Assembly: GCA_013398615.1 (NCBI GenBank)
Contig: VZSR01002121.1
Coordinates: 571,071 to 635,070, forward strand
Source: Brachypodius melanocephalos
Taxonomy: Eukaryota > Chordata > Aves > Passeriformes > Pycnonotidae
Direction: 5' to 3'
DNA length: 64,000 bases
The notes beneath the pieces were generated by a model, which saw only the letters and a program-made list of their open reading frames with translations, had not been told where the DNA came from and did no database searches. A program made the position numbers and the translations under genes. Positions 10,658 through 24,200 of the stretch are shown piece after piece (the first letter of the stretch is position 1; the number at the start of each line of letters is the position of its first letter).

Positions 10658-10990
10658 TTCCTCGCCATCCCCTCAGGCTTTTCTCGCCCGTTTTGCTACA
10701 GCGTGAAAGGGGACAAGGAGGACGAGAAGGAAGGAGCCAGGAGGAAAACTCCGCGATGGGCGCCGCGTACCTGGAGGCGCTGCTGGCACTGCAGCCGGCC
10801 CGGGGCACCGGGAGGAAGGTGAAGAAGGTTCGCCAGCCCGGGAGCAGCAGCGTGGAGCAGGAGAAGAAGCCTGTGGTGGCCTCAGCCGTGTCCGTCCGAC
10901 CTTACGGGTGGAAGAGGCGCCGCAACCAAGCGACGAAGGGAAGAGCCGGAGAAGCAGAGCGGACGGGAGATTCTGAGGGACGGGCGGACG
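10658..10990 (-). pseudogene. decayed copy B of the MTHFD2L promoter/first exon, inverted
   Basis: Read on the minus strand, this block repeats the order of landmarks of the MTHFD2L first exon: cgtcgcttggttgcgg, accaccacagg, cccgggctgg, ccagcagcgcc, then an intact-looking donor ccag|gtacgc (GT at 10,770-10,769). The start codon is lost (cacggctgagg near 10,888). Copies A and B share sequence not found in the real exon, such as gagttttcctcctggctcc. They therefore descend from one duplicated copy, or have been homogenised by gene conversion. A 105-codon frame on the plus strand (10,693-11,010) is its antisense. Confidence 0.75.
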
Positions 10991-11009
10991 ATGGAGTGTT
11001 TTTAATCTA

Positions 11010-11530
11010 GGGTGTAATTTGAGAAGAATAATATTTTAGAAAAGACAAGCCATTAAAACCCAGCATTAACACTGTGGAAGCACCTGAGCCACGTTCGTTT
11101 TGGAAAGCCCTAACTCATCAAAAACATCGCCAGGACCATAGCAGAACAAGAAGCCTCACTAAGCTGACACATCTTTACCCAGCTTTATAAAGGAATTTCC
11201 CCACTGTCAGCAGGCTGGTGGGGGGTGCTGTTATTATTTTGGCATCCTTTTTATACGCCGTTTCAGATCTTGGGGTTTTTTTCTTCTTTCACTCTGCACA
11301 GACGATTTTTCACTATAAAATTTGCCATTGAACGTGACAAGAAGGCACCAATACGCAAGTCGCAAGCAATTCCATGAGACTTCCCCCACAGAAAACACGA
11401 GGGTGCAGGGAATAACTATGAGGGGCATGGGAGCTTGTCCGTGGGGCTCTGTGCCTGCCCACTCCAAACTGTGACGGGAACAGCAGCTCACGGGAACCAA
11501 AGGCTGCAGCCTAAGCCCGTGCTTGGGGCA
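11010..11530. other. noncoding sequence upstream of the MTHFD2L CpG island
   Basis: I see no exon or known repeat in these 500 bases. GC content rises toward the right edge. Confidence 0.5.
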
Positions 11531-12200
11531 CGAATTGCGTAGCTCCAGCTGTCCCCTCAGGCTCGACGCCTCGATGTCCCCTCGGTCACGTCGACCGGCG
11601 GCTCCGCCCGTGCCTCAGCGTCTCCCCTCCCTCAGATCCGCCCTTCCCTCAGCTCCTCCCGTCCCTGAGCTCCTCCCGCTCCCGCCGCGGCCCCGGTGCC
11701 GGCAGAGGCCCGGCCTCCTCCCCTCGTCGCTTGGTTGCGGCGGCGCTTCCGTTCGTGGGGACCGACAGAAATGGCGGCGGCCACCACAGCCTTCTCCTTC
11801 TCCTCCGCCTCCTGCTCCTCTGCCGCGCTGCTGCGCCCGGGCTGGACGCCCCTGAGGCGGTGGCGAGCTCTCACTCGCAGCACTAGCAGCTCCCCTCGCA
11901 GCGCCGCCAGGTACCTTGTGCCGATCGGATCTTTTTCCTCTTCCTTCTCCTCCTTCCTCCTCCTTCTCCTCCTCCTCCTCCTCGCACCCCTCATGGCGCG
12001 GCGGGCCCAAAGGGCGCGAAACCTCTGAGGGATCAGCGGGCTCGGTTCCCCCGCGATCGCCCTTCGGGGTGGATGCCCTTGGATCCCCGCTAAGTCCCGC
12101 GGTTTTTCCCGGGGAAACGGGGAAGAGCCAGTGGGAGAACGGGCGGCGAGCGGGCCGTGGTCCCCGCCCGGTGATTGACCGGGGGTTTAAGCGGTGCCCT
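11530..12200 (+). promoter_or_regulatory. MTHFD2L: CpG island promoter of MTHFD2L
   Basis: A CpG-dense, GC-rich block surrounds exon 1. No TATA box is visible, which fits a housekeeping-type promoter. GC-rich ctccgcc/ctcccg repeats upstream of the ATG are plausible Sp/KLF sites, and an ETS-like cttccg lies about 25 bases before the ATG. Just past exon 1 the intron contains a CTC/CTT-rich pyrimidine run (about 11,936-11,985). Confidence 0.75.
11771..11910 (+). CDS. MTHFD2L: MTHFD2L exon 1 (mitochondrial targeting peptide)
   Basis: The ATG has a favourable context (acagaaATGg). The exon encodes 46 residues rich in Ser, Ala, Thr and Arg with almost no acidic residues, the signature of a matrix presequence. 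The donor is ccag|gtacct. This exon is the ancestor of the decayed copies at 8.4-8.8 and 10.66-10.99 kb. Confidence 0.88.
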
Positions 12201-15200
12201 TAAAATTGAAGTAGCCCTTGCGATGTGACCTTCCTGCCCTCTCCCAGAGGGGAGTCTGTGAGTACGGATTTGCTTGCTCCTGATAATACCTTAAAGAGCC
12301 TTAAATACCTTAAGATTTATATAGAGTTATATAGAGTTACTGTACACATTCATCATTTGGAGGCAAACAGGGCATGCTTTGATGCAGTGGGGGATCAGTG
12401 TCGGTGTCCTGACAATAATCACCCCCTGCGTTTAATTTATTGCACTGCCTGCAAAGGGATTCTGGGGTCGGTTTTGCAGCACTGCAGCTCTGAGCTCTTG
12501 GCTGGCTGTGCATGGGAGGAGGGTCTCTCTGAGCTCCTGCTTGTGACACTTTTCATTTGTATGTAATTGTCTTAAGACCTGGCTGAAAGTTGGCTAAAGA
12601 GATTCAGCAGATCACAACTGCCAATGCTGAAAGCACTATCTTTGTGATTTCAAGAACGAAAAGATGAGTGAGCTGAACAGCCATTGAAATAATGGATGTT
12701 CTGTGTATTGACAATTGCTTCTGCCAGTTTTGGGAGAAACAGCTGTATTTCTGGACCAGTACATATCCTGCTTCTGTTCTGCACTGCTAGTAACTGTTTT
12801 TTCCAGCTCTGCAAAACATAGATGTTCCTACACTAATAATTTTCCAGCAGTTTTTATGGGGTGTGGGACATGTCCTGTTGTGATGCTCAATATGATCTCT
12901 GGCTTTTAGAGTAAAAATTGATCTAAAATAGCAGTGCAGATCTTTGTTTCTATCACATCCTGCAAGTCAGATCAGATCCATAAACAAAAAGAATTTTCTG
13001 TTGTAAATCTATGCTGGGTTCAGAGTAAGATAAGAGCATCCATGGGTGGGTGGGATAGCAAATGGGACAGGATGGTGTAGTAACACATATTAAGTCTGTC
13101 ATTTAATTTAGTCATGAAATCTGTCACAAATCTATCATTAAACCTGTCATTGACCAACACCTGGCCAATGTTTTAATGTGTATAAAATTTACAATAATAA
13201 TAATAATTCATAACTTAGTTTCAATGTCTTGAATAGCCTGCTGCAGTGTAAGCTTTCTGTACAGGCAATGCTTTGTTCATGCAGTTCTTGTATGATATTT
13301 CCATCAAAGGGCTTAAACTGTTTAAATTCTAAACCTAAGAACCATCAACATATTTCAGTATTTGCTATTTTTGTATTGTACAGATGTGAGAAATGCTATT
13401 TACTGACTCCCTTCCCAGCAGCTATGAAATATGAGAAATATATCACTGAGGCTTGAACAAAAAGTAGTGTAAATAATTCTATGTCAAATCAATTTTTAAG
13501 GAAATTTAGGGAGGGACGTGAGTAACTTTCCTTAAACCAGTAAAACGTAAGGCCATAAGAACACTCTCATATTCTATTCCAAAATGCAGGAGTTTCTGTG
13601 TGTTGGGAAGGTGAGTTGTGGCTGGTGAGCTCCTCTTCCATGTGCACTGATGCCACGTCTGTGGTCTTCGGATAAGAGAGTGGGGAAACTCTTATTGTCC
13701 CATGTAGACTTGTAGTGCGTTAATGTTTTCCAAATAATATTTGAAATGCTGGCACATGAATCAAAACATTTGGCAATGTTTAAAATGGTAGATCACACAC
13801 TTAAAGGTGTCTTCTTCCTGGTGAAATTTTAGACCTAAATATTGTGTATCTTTTTATAGTGACGAAGCAACCGTTATCTCAGGGACAAAGCTTGCTCACC
13901 AGGTTTTGAAAGAAGTCCGAAGGGATGTGGAATCGTGGATATCTGCTGGGAACCAGAGGCCTCACCTCACTGTCATATTAGTTGGAGACAATCCAGCCAG
14001 TCACATCTACGTCAGGAACAAGATAAAAGCAGCTGCAGCTGTGGGTATGTCATATAAATGTTCCTTTAGTAAGCGCAAGATACTCTAATTTAAAAAAAAC
14101 ATAAGGCAGGAGGAATCCCCTTAGTGTCTTAAGCTGCATATCACTCAGTCTCCTTATTCTGACACGTCTTCTGTTTTTTGTTTTTATCAGGCATTTCTAG
14201 TGAGATCATACTGAGGCCTAAAAACATTTCACAGGAAGAGCTCTTGGATATGACAGTAAAACTCAACAGGGATTCAAGAGTTAGTGGTTTATTAGTTCAG
14301 CTACCTCTCCCAGGTATGTGACATCTTTGTTACACTCCTCATATACAGTCCGTGTAAGAGGAAATAGCTTAATAGTTCTGGGCTGCAGGTGCACCTTAGG
14401 GACATAAGAAACTCTTGAAAGAGGACATCCATAATGAAGGGTTAGCTGAGGTGTTAATTTGTTGTTGTTGTTGTTGTTGAATGTACAGTTCATTTTAAAG
14501 AAAAAAACAAATCCTGGGAATAATTTAGTATGTAAAACTTGCCTTTTAAAATTATTAGTCAGCATGGTGTTTCAAGGCATTTCACCTAATTTATAAATTT
14601 ATAATTTATCCAGTTTAATTATATCTATTTTTAGCATGTTGCACTGGTTTGTCTTGAGTTCCATGCTATCATCCCCTATATCAAGCAAAATTATGCTATG
14701 TAGCAGGTGATGCTATAGCCTTTCTTATAGTGACTCCAGATTTTGCCTTAAACATTCATTTATGTTTTCTTTGTTGGCCCTAATGTTCCAGATGAACTTT
14801 CTGCAAAGGTCCTAAAAGCCTTGACTAAATTTTTGTGGTTTTTTATTTACCTTCTCCTAATTTGTAATAATATGTCACTGTAATATCACCAGAGAGTAGC
14901 TGTCCAAGTGGTATACTTGCAGTGACAAAACTTGCAAAGTGAAAAAAAACTAAGCTGAAACTCTTTTTTATCTGTAAAACAGCAAAGCCGGGGCAGATGC
15001 TGAGAGTTATGGAGGAAAAAAATGCTTTGGTTGTATTTGTAACAAACAGCAGCGTTCATGATGGGGAGGGTTTGCACTTGGTGTTACATGAGAGCTGCCT
15101 GAAATGGGCCATGTACTGAAATAAATTTGCCACAAGGTGGAAGTGTAACACAAGTAAGGAGCCGCATCCTGGCCTTCAAGGTGGGAGCTGATGGATTGTG

Positions 15201-18200
15201 GTTGGTTTCCTTTGAAAGAACATCTCTCCCACTAACACAGATTAGCAGCAGCAGGTGATGTAATTAAGAGAGTTTCATCACAGCAATGAGAACTGCAAAA
15301 GATGGAGCGCTGGCAGCCTAGGGATGGAAAGCATCCTGTCTGAAGCCTGTAGCAAAGGAAGCAGGCTTGTACGCTGGACTCTCAGTCCAGTGCTGTGTTC
15401 CCCAAAAATGGGAGGTGTCATGTGTCGCATGTCTTACTGGTGAGGGTACTCAGGAAAATGGTTAAGTACCACTTGCAGAAACGCATTTGTAGTTCACGAG
15501 GAGGATATCAGGTCACTACAGTCTGCTCTTGAGCTGTCTGCTTTCCTCAGTGCACAGTTAAGAACTTCTTTTAGTCTTGAAATGTGTTAATTTAAACCTG
15601 GTCAACATGAGAAAAGAAAAAAAGCCTGAAGATAATTCTGGCTGTGTCAGTTGAAATGTTTGATGCTTCTACACTGAAATGCTGAAGTCCTTAAATAAGG
15701 GTTAGTCCTAAAATTGGTTGAAGATTCCTCTCAAGAATATGACACATCTGTCATGATAACTACATGAAGACTAATTAGTCTCCATCCAACCTATCAGACA
15801 AGCATGGCTGTTGCTTGTGTTAGGAAAAGCCTTAGAACAATTTAATCGATAGAGAACTTTGTCAATATTGGAGTGTCTGTAAAGTTAAATGTGCAATTTG
15901 TCATGAATTGGAAATGTTCAGTAACTACTTTCCATAACAGATGTCAAATATAACTCAGATAACTGGATTTTTTTTTCCTCAAAAGAACTTAATAAACTAA
16001 AGCGCCAAAAGCTAAGTTAGCTCATTTTCCAAATTTTTTTTATTTGCCTTGTAATAGAAGGAGACAAAGCTTAGAAGTTGTGAAAACTTTATCAGTGAAG
16101 GCTACTTAGTCCAGAATTGATGTTGTTGTGTGGGGCTTTTTTGCAGTGAACCACACAAGGTGTGGCTTTTGATCAATATTGGGTTAAAAATGGAATCAGG
16201 AATAGCTTTGTTCTGTTGCACTGTTGTGAGCCGGGGCAACACATTTTTGAGGTTTGTCATTTTTTTTCAAATCCCTTTTGTGCTATGTTATTATTTTAAT
16301 TTGTGTTCCCTTTTGAAAACCAGTCTTTATTTTTCATGTGCCAGCACCAGAGGCAGTTGTTGTGTAAATAGGAGTTTCTCTGTGTGCAAATGCTTGGCAA
16401 ATGATGCCCAGTGTAGTCCTTAAAGTTTAAGCTAACAAGGGAGAGGAGGAGTGCAGAGAGGAGCTTGGCCTGGAGAGTGGCTTGGAATGACAGCTAGGAA
16501 ATTTGTAGAGGTATCAGTTGATGTTTTATGAGACTGACAATAAGATAGTTAAGAAATCATTTTGTTACTCTGGAAATAAAGAATTCATGTGGGAGCAAGC
16601 CAAGAAAATGCATTTCTTGGGGCAAACAGAATCTGCTCATTAAATAATGTAGTGACTGTCTCTGCAGTTTGAGTTGGTTGATTGGTTTGTTGGTTTGGGG
16701 GTGGCCTGCCCAGCACAGTGTCTTGAAAATGTCCCTGAAGGAGAAGAAAAATGTCCACATCCTCTTCTCAGGCCCACAGCTCACTTGTCCCCAACTGTGC
16801 AGCTGCATTTCTTCCCAGTATTGTAAACCCTGTCCTGAAATTCTGCAAATCAGTTTTGAATGTGGAAAATATCCATGTAAAGCAAATTTTTTTTTTCCTT
16901 TTACATAATTGTATCTAATATCTGTCTGGTTCTGGGAAGCTAAAGACAGACAGTGTGGAGGAGGTGTTTTTCAGAGCAGTGTTCCACTCATCCCAGGCAC
17001 AAGGAAAAGCATGGCTGCCAAGTTTGTGTTGGATGAACAACCGACTTGCCTACGGGTAACAAGTTCTCTTTTGCAAAAGCCATTTAATAGATTACTCCAG
17101 ATTTCTTGGGTTTGTATTTTTTTTTAATCCCCCAATCCTCAAGTTTACATAAAAACAAGGTTATGGTTGCTTTCAGTCTCTGTGAGGCAAAATTCAATTC
17201 TAAGAGACTCTTTCATCAATGTACTTAATATCTTAATTTCTGCAGTCTTTTCTTATTAGGGTTCAGAAGGAAACTTCTTCTCATCAAAGAAACGGAGAAT
17301 TAAATTGTAAATCATAGCAGCCTGGTTTAACTTTAGGGGTTTTTAATTTGGAAATCTATTAACAGGAGATTACCATGATTTAAGTTCTATTACATGCTTA
17401 TCTTTTAATTATCTAGCTCCTTTTAATGCAAAGCCACAAAAACCTACTAAATTAAAACATCCTCTTTATGTCTCTAAACTGTTTTACTGGCAACATCTGA
17501 ATTTCCTTATTGACACTCATTTTCCTTTATTTGTTTTTTTTTAAACCTCCTGTAGTGCTCTCTGTCTTGGACACTGGGGTGTCTTGCCACACAGTTGCAG
17601 GATTCTGTTCAGGTTGTGGCTAGAATGGGCGATGTAAGAGATGCAAAAAGCAACTGCTTTGCGTGGAAAATTGTAAAGCCCCAGCCCACTTGTCAGGTTT
17701 AGGGGAAGGTACTTTGATTCACTCTCACTGGTGCTCGGGAGAAACAACCAAATTCTCAGGAGGTTCAATAACTGGTCAGTAACCCAGAGAGGGGCAGTGG
17801 CTTTCTCCCCATTTACCCATGCTGGGGGTCAGCTTGGCTTTCTCCAGGACAAAAGCTCTCAACAGGTCTGGGTTACCTCAGGCTATGGGTCAGTCACCCC
17901 CATTTTGAGTAAAGTCAGTCACTGCCATTTTGGGGCTCTCAGGAGGCCTTGAGTCAGTCATTAAACACAGTTTGCTTTTTGGGTCAGTATGGGATGTTTT
18001 GTGGGGCTGTTCCTTTGGGGTGTTGTGTATTCCAGATTTATGCTCAGGTTTGTAACTCTGCAGAGAGGGGTTTAGCAAACGCATCACATTTTTTCATAAT
18101 CGGTACTAATGTTTATGCAGTATAAGCTTTTAGCAGTTGCAGAGCTGTCCTGTATCATTCGTGCATATGAAAAATATTCACTATGAATAGATGTGAATAT

Positions 18201-21200
18201 GATATCATGTGGAGGCAATGCCATTTAAGCCATATCCAATGTTTTGAGATCACTGATAGCAGTTTTGTGTATTCTCAGTTTTCTAATGAAGTCAGATATT
18301 TTGGTCCTACTGATTAACAGTTGACTAAAAGTAATAGTATTACTAGAAAAGGAAAGTTAGACCTGCAAAGTTATTTCAGCTTGAGATTTCCATGAATTTG
18401 TTTAAAAAACAGCTCATGTATCCTCTGTGGGCTTAGAAACCAGAAGAATACATATAACTGTTCTCCTGTGGTTTGTTGGAGTTTTTGAGCCACTTGATAT
18501 TTAAGACTTTCAGATAGCAGAAGTGACTCTGATGTGACTTGCTTAAACATTTCTTCTTACAGTTACTCTCCTCATCCTCTGCTGAGTACTGGGCTCTCAC
18601 ATTTTGACAGAATCTGTTGTATTAACACTGTGACAAATGCCTTCTCAGCAAACTGCTTGAAAAGGTGCAATTGCCTTTAGTGGGAGCGCAGTTTGTTCAA
18701 TCAAGAGCAGTAGTTAATTATCCTGGCTAGATCCGGGCCGTGTGCTTGTCGGTGTGATGACTCTGGTGGTATTGATGGCACCTGAGAAATGAAGGAGCTG
18801 TGGCTGAGGGTTGTGTGTCTCCTAGATCACATAGATGAGCGGACAGTCTGTAACGCCATCGCCCCTGAAAAGGATGTGGATGGATTCCATATCATGAATA
18901 TTGGGCGTCTGTGTCTCGATCAGCCTTCCATCATCCCTGCCACTGCTGCTGCTGTCTGGGAGATCATAAAACGGACGGGTAAGAGACTTGCCTGTCCTGA
19001 AACTCTTTTTAAGCTGGGAGATGAACAAAGGATTAACTCAGGTGTGAGCTAAAAGGTCTAGGTTATCTATATGCATTGGGCAACAAACGCTCAGAGATTA
19101 ATCTGAATAATAAGGGCTTGCCAAGTAGATGGGCTCTTATGCCGTTAGCACAACTGTTAATTAAGTGTAGACAGTAGTACTTGGTGAAACACTTCAGTAA
19201 CTATCTGAATTTTATAGTTTTGCAGGAAATTTTCTGTGCTGTTGTTGACATGATAAATTGTCAAATAGAAGATTTGAATGTGTAAGTTCTTGTGGAGAAG
19301 GGGGAAAAAACAAGAATGAAAAATGGGAGCACTTAATTCAGTACTGGAAGGGGAAAAAATGCATGTATGTTCAATAGTTGTAATTTTTTTATTTAGAATG
19401 TACATATTCTTATTGGTAGACATAAGTGCTTCCCTTTGTGTCTGGAGCAAGGAAATTAAGTCCTTGCTAAGGGTGATGCAGATAACCTGAATGAGTTGCC
19501 AGTTTCCTTTCTCCAAGGTGAAAGCTGAAAGTTGTTTGTGGATTCATCCTTCAAATTCAGCCTTGTGGATTTTCAAGTTGTGTTGATGTCAGCAGTTCAC
19601 AACAACAAATAATTCTGTCATGGGGATTGAGAAGAAGAGTTTAGATGTATCAAAATAGTGGAATATAATTTTTTAATTCTTTTCTTTCCTACAAGGGATA
19701 CAAACATTTGGAAAAAATGTTCTTGTAGCTGGAAGATCTAAAAATGTTGGAATGCCTATTTCAATGCTTCTACATAGTGATGGAGAGCACGAAAGGCCTG
19801 GAGGTAAGTCTAGGAATGTTGTCCCAATGTTTCCTTTTACAAAGTCCTGAAAACAAAGCTGACTAAAAGACTCAGATTAAAGAGAAAGCTTTCCACTCTT
19901 GTCAATACTTGAAACCAGACCAAGAAATTAAATTTGCTAACACATTTCCTGACTTATTCTCAGGAGAGCAGTTTCTGGACTTGACTTTTTCTGGTATTAA
20001 GTCATCACTTCCTCCTCCATTTGAAACAGCTACTATTTCAACTGATCATGGGAGTAATACTGGCAGTGAGGCCTTGAAGAGCTGCAGAGGCTCCTGTGAT
20101 GTTTATACCATATAGCTGTTCATATGCCTTATCCTCATGCTTTTTCAATATTGATTTCATTTGTCATAGGCACACGAGCACACACATACAGATATGTGTA
20201 CATATACACACAACATACATTTATGTGTGCATAAAATAAAGGGGTGGCATGACCCTTGTGTTGTGCCATGTCAGTGAGGTGTTGCTTATGAAAATACACA
20301 AATGACAACCAAAGAACTTTTCAGCGTGAGCTCTATGATTACTTTCTGCAGTGCAGTTTACATCCCCCTGGAAATTGGGGGTTGTGGTGGAAATATTTTT
20401 AAGTAATTCTAATTACAGAAGCCTACATGTGCTGCTATAATTGTGCTGTAGAGGTTAAAACAAATATAATTTAGATAGAATGCTGCCCTTTTGCAACTTC
20501 ATTTTGATGTTAGGATCTGCCGTGGTGGTGTGTACAAATGAGGTAAACGTGGACATTTAATCTCAGGCCTGTTTAATTGGAGCAGAGTGAAATCTGTTAT
20601 TAATATAATAAAACACTAAAAGCTTTATACTAATCATAGAGTTGGTTTTTCAGCCTCTGTGGGAAAGTTGCTATTTGGAACTTCTCTCAGTACTTGAATT
20701 GTAATTACCATCAGTGCATAGTTCTGGTCTCACCCTCATTCCCACGAAAATTAGTAGCATTTTTGCCATTTGCTGCAAATATTGGGTGACATTTGTTACT
20801 GGCAGTGCAGCTGATGTTTGAAGTAGGCTTGGTACAACACAAAGTCATGTTACAAACTACTTACACGTTTCCCACATGGAAATAAGGAGACCTAGTGACC
20901 CGTGATGCTTTCAGCAGCTTGTTGCAAAACCCTCAGCAGCTGCATGGGCAGTTTTTAGCTGTAACTAAATACTGTTTGCAGCTTCCAGCTTTTGAGTTGA
21001 TTGGATCCATGGCTCAGTTCTGTTGTCTTGTGTCCTGGGTTTCTAGTTCCTGTTTGACTGTCTGGTAGTGCAGCTTGTTTTGGGGGCCTGTCCATGAGAT
21101 TTTTGTGGTGCTTCATGGTCTTCTGCCATTGTTCTGGTTCCTGACATGTCAACGCGACTTGCTGACATTGCCAGTGGTTCTAAGTGTGTCACATTTTGGT

Positions 21201-24200
21201 TGTAGGGACAGAAGAATGTTCAGCTAGTCCCTTACTGGCAGTGGAGCCTAGATACAGAAAGAGTTAACTCATCTTAAAGTTATCTTTGCCTAATCTGAAG
21301 AAATGGATTTATTTCTGAGGTAGTTTCCTAGTTTTTCAGTCTGCTAAGTGTTGGCACACAGTATGAAGCATTTGGCAACGAGAAAACAAAGGAGCGTGTA
21401 CTTCTCTGATAATGAGCTGGCATTAAGTGTGTATGTATATATTGTGTACATGATGATAAATACTTTTGTATTTGGGGTGATTTGGTGGAGTTCTCCTCCC
21501 TGACTCACAGATGGGACTTTCTTTGAAGATCTGGTTCATATTCTGCCCTTGGGTTTAATTTCTGCTTCTGCTGTGAGCAGCAGGACACCAGCCTGGATGG
21601 CATGTGGAAAGGAAGGCAAACCAGGCCATGGTTTCAGCTTTTTTTTTTTTTAAACTCAGGAGGATAGGGGCCAGAGAAGACCTACAATGAAATGCTGACA
21701 AAGAACTTTCTCAGATTATCAGTCAAGAAAGAGTTTTCTTAGCAACTGGGCTGATTTGATGAAATATTTTTTAGTGAGAAATGATGCAAGGTGTGTGTGT
21801 ATGGTACGATTTTTTATTTCTTTTTTTGTTGTAGATTTTGGTTGGTTTTCTTTATATATTATGAACAAAAATTAAAAGTTGGAGACTTGTCTTCATTTGT
21901 GCTATTTCGTATGTAGATACACTCATGTCCTGCAGGTGGCAATATCTGATCAGATCGAAAAGCTGTGTGAACCCCTTCCAAAATAAATAATGTTTGGTGA
22001 AGGCAGGTCAAGAGACCATCTCTGTTTTATAAGCTAGGGGAATTGACTTGGGAGTATGTGGAATCTTAATTGTTAAATATATTCCTCTTCTTTCAGCAGA
22101 AGTAGCAGTGTAAAAATAGTTGTTTATTTTCTGTTTGGGCATGATCACAAATAAATGGAAAACCTCCCCTTTCTGAGGTGTCTGTAAGCTTCTGGACTAC
22201 TATTCTCAAGGTAGGGGCTTTTTTTTTTTTCCTTTTTTTCTCCTTTCCTTTTTGATAGTGAAAGCAATTACTTGGTTTCAGGAGCTGACTACAGACACAT
22301 TTCTCACTAAAATCTTAAGAGGCAAATTAGCACCAATTTTATTCCTCAGAGATAACCTTGTAACTTTGGATTTTATCCACTGGTTTTTCTCAACCTTTCT
22401 GCTGAGTAATGATGGCGATTTGGGGCAAGACATACCTCTTTTGCTTAAAGCAGATATCAGAAGACTCCTCTATTTTTTTCAAGCCTGTACTTTTCTGTTC
22501 TGATTATCTGCAAATGTCTCGATCTGCTTGTCTTTGGGGACGTGATGTGCACTGCAGAGCCTGAAGAAGTGCAATAAAAGGTGAGGGGAAAGAGCAGAGA
22601 AGCCAGAGCACAGAAAGGTTGAAGATTAGATGCCTGAGAGAGTTAGTAAGATGAGAAGCACAGATTAGATCAGTTGGATACATTCCAGAGGAAGCAGATG
22701 TGATGGTAATATCTGAGAAGGCAAAAGGTTTTAGTTTAATTACAAATAACATGGCCTAGGTATCTGTGATGAGTGGAAGGCAGAGATGAGGGTATGTAAC
22801 ACCTGAACACTGTGCAGTACAAATAATTGCAGGGAGGATTGTGAGGAGTCTTCTTTTGAGAGCTGTTCTCTTTGCTGCTTGCTTGGGCAGTCCTCGAGGG
22901 AGTACCACACCTGCTGTTGGATGCAGTAGGAGACTTCAGACCCTCTCTCTGTGACTGTTCATATTGTGGTCTCTCTGCAGTATCTCCATCAAACAGCACA
23001 AGGGTTTTTCCTATCTTACTGGGAGGGTTTATTCGTAGCTCTTGCCAAGAAACGTGGGTGTCTGCAGGAGCAGAAGGGTGTGTGCTTCTTGTACTTCTGG
23101 TGGTCTTGTACTGAAGCTTTCGTGTGTGGCAAACAACCGAGTTTTGTGGCACCCTGTACAAGCTGGGCTTGATAAAGCAGACACTGGATTCTCTGCTGGG
23201 TTTGCTTTGTGGAGTTCCACTGAACGTAATGAAGCCATGGAAGGGCTTCCCTTCCCGTGGAAGGGAATTCATAAATGAATTCATCCTGGGAGAATTTTTA
23301 AGAACAAATGTTTTTTCATATGTGTGAGCAGTGAGTGTTGTGCCTATGCTGATTTAAAAGTCACATCCCAAGACAACTCTGATCCCCTGTACTGTTGTTA
23401 ATGTACCAAAGTAAGTAATTTGCACCTGTAAAGTAAATGCTGTACTCTTTATAGCATTTTATATCTGAAAATAATGGTATTTCTCTTCGATTTCAGGTGA
23501 TGCTACAGTGACCATTACTCACAGATACACCCCAAAGGAGCAGCTCAAGATCCATACACAGCTCGCTGACATAGTAATAGTTGCTGCAGGTAATACTGGT
23601 TGTTGTTAATGCTCCAATTGCAGCATTTCAGACCTAAAAAGAGGACTTTGCAGTCTGTGTCTGTGGCACTGGCTGTTTCACGTTTCATTGAATAATCAGT
23701 GCTCGTGCTCGCTGAGGGTGTTGCAGTGGGTAGAATTTCTCATTGTAGGAAGGGCAAGTGATTTGGCTCTTTGTTCTTGCCCTTCACATTTGCAGACTCA
23801 TAAACTGTTTCTCGTCACATGCGACACCTTTCCCTTAGGGAGACTTCGGAGTGAACTCAAGATTGGGAACCAGTCAGTGCATAGTTTATACAGGTATAAT
23901 TATGTAAATTAAAACATTCTCTGTGCCATGGAAAAATCATGAGTAATTTAAATTTTGACAGGAGGGTTTCTTTAAATCAGCTGGAGGCTGCATTCATAAA
24001 ACCACTGTATCATTCCCCTGCTGTTAGAATTAAGGCCAGCCTTGCCAAATTAACTGGAGGTTTGGGTAACCTATGTTATTAATGGCTGGGGTTTTTGCTC
24101 TTTTACAATTATCATGCCAAGAAAAAGAAAATGGCAATTGCCTAGAGGAAGGGGGCTGAAAGTTCAGCGTCTATACTCTTAAAGCAATGTAAACTGAAAT

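Noticed and set aside
22736..23330. 182-codon minus-strand frame with several plus-strand frames overlapping it
   Set aside because: Open in several frames on both strands inside an intron, no recognisable family, and Ser/Thr/Pro-rich low-information residues. Best explained by local lack of stops.
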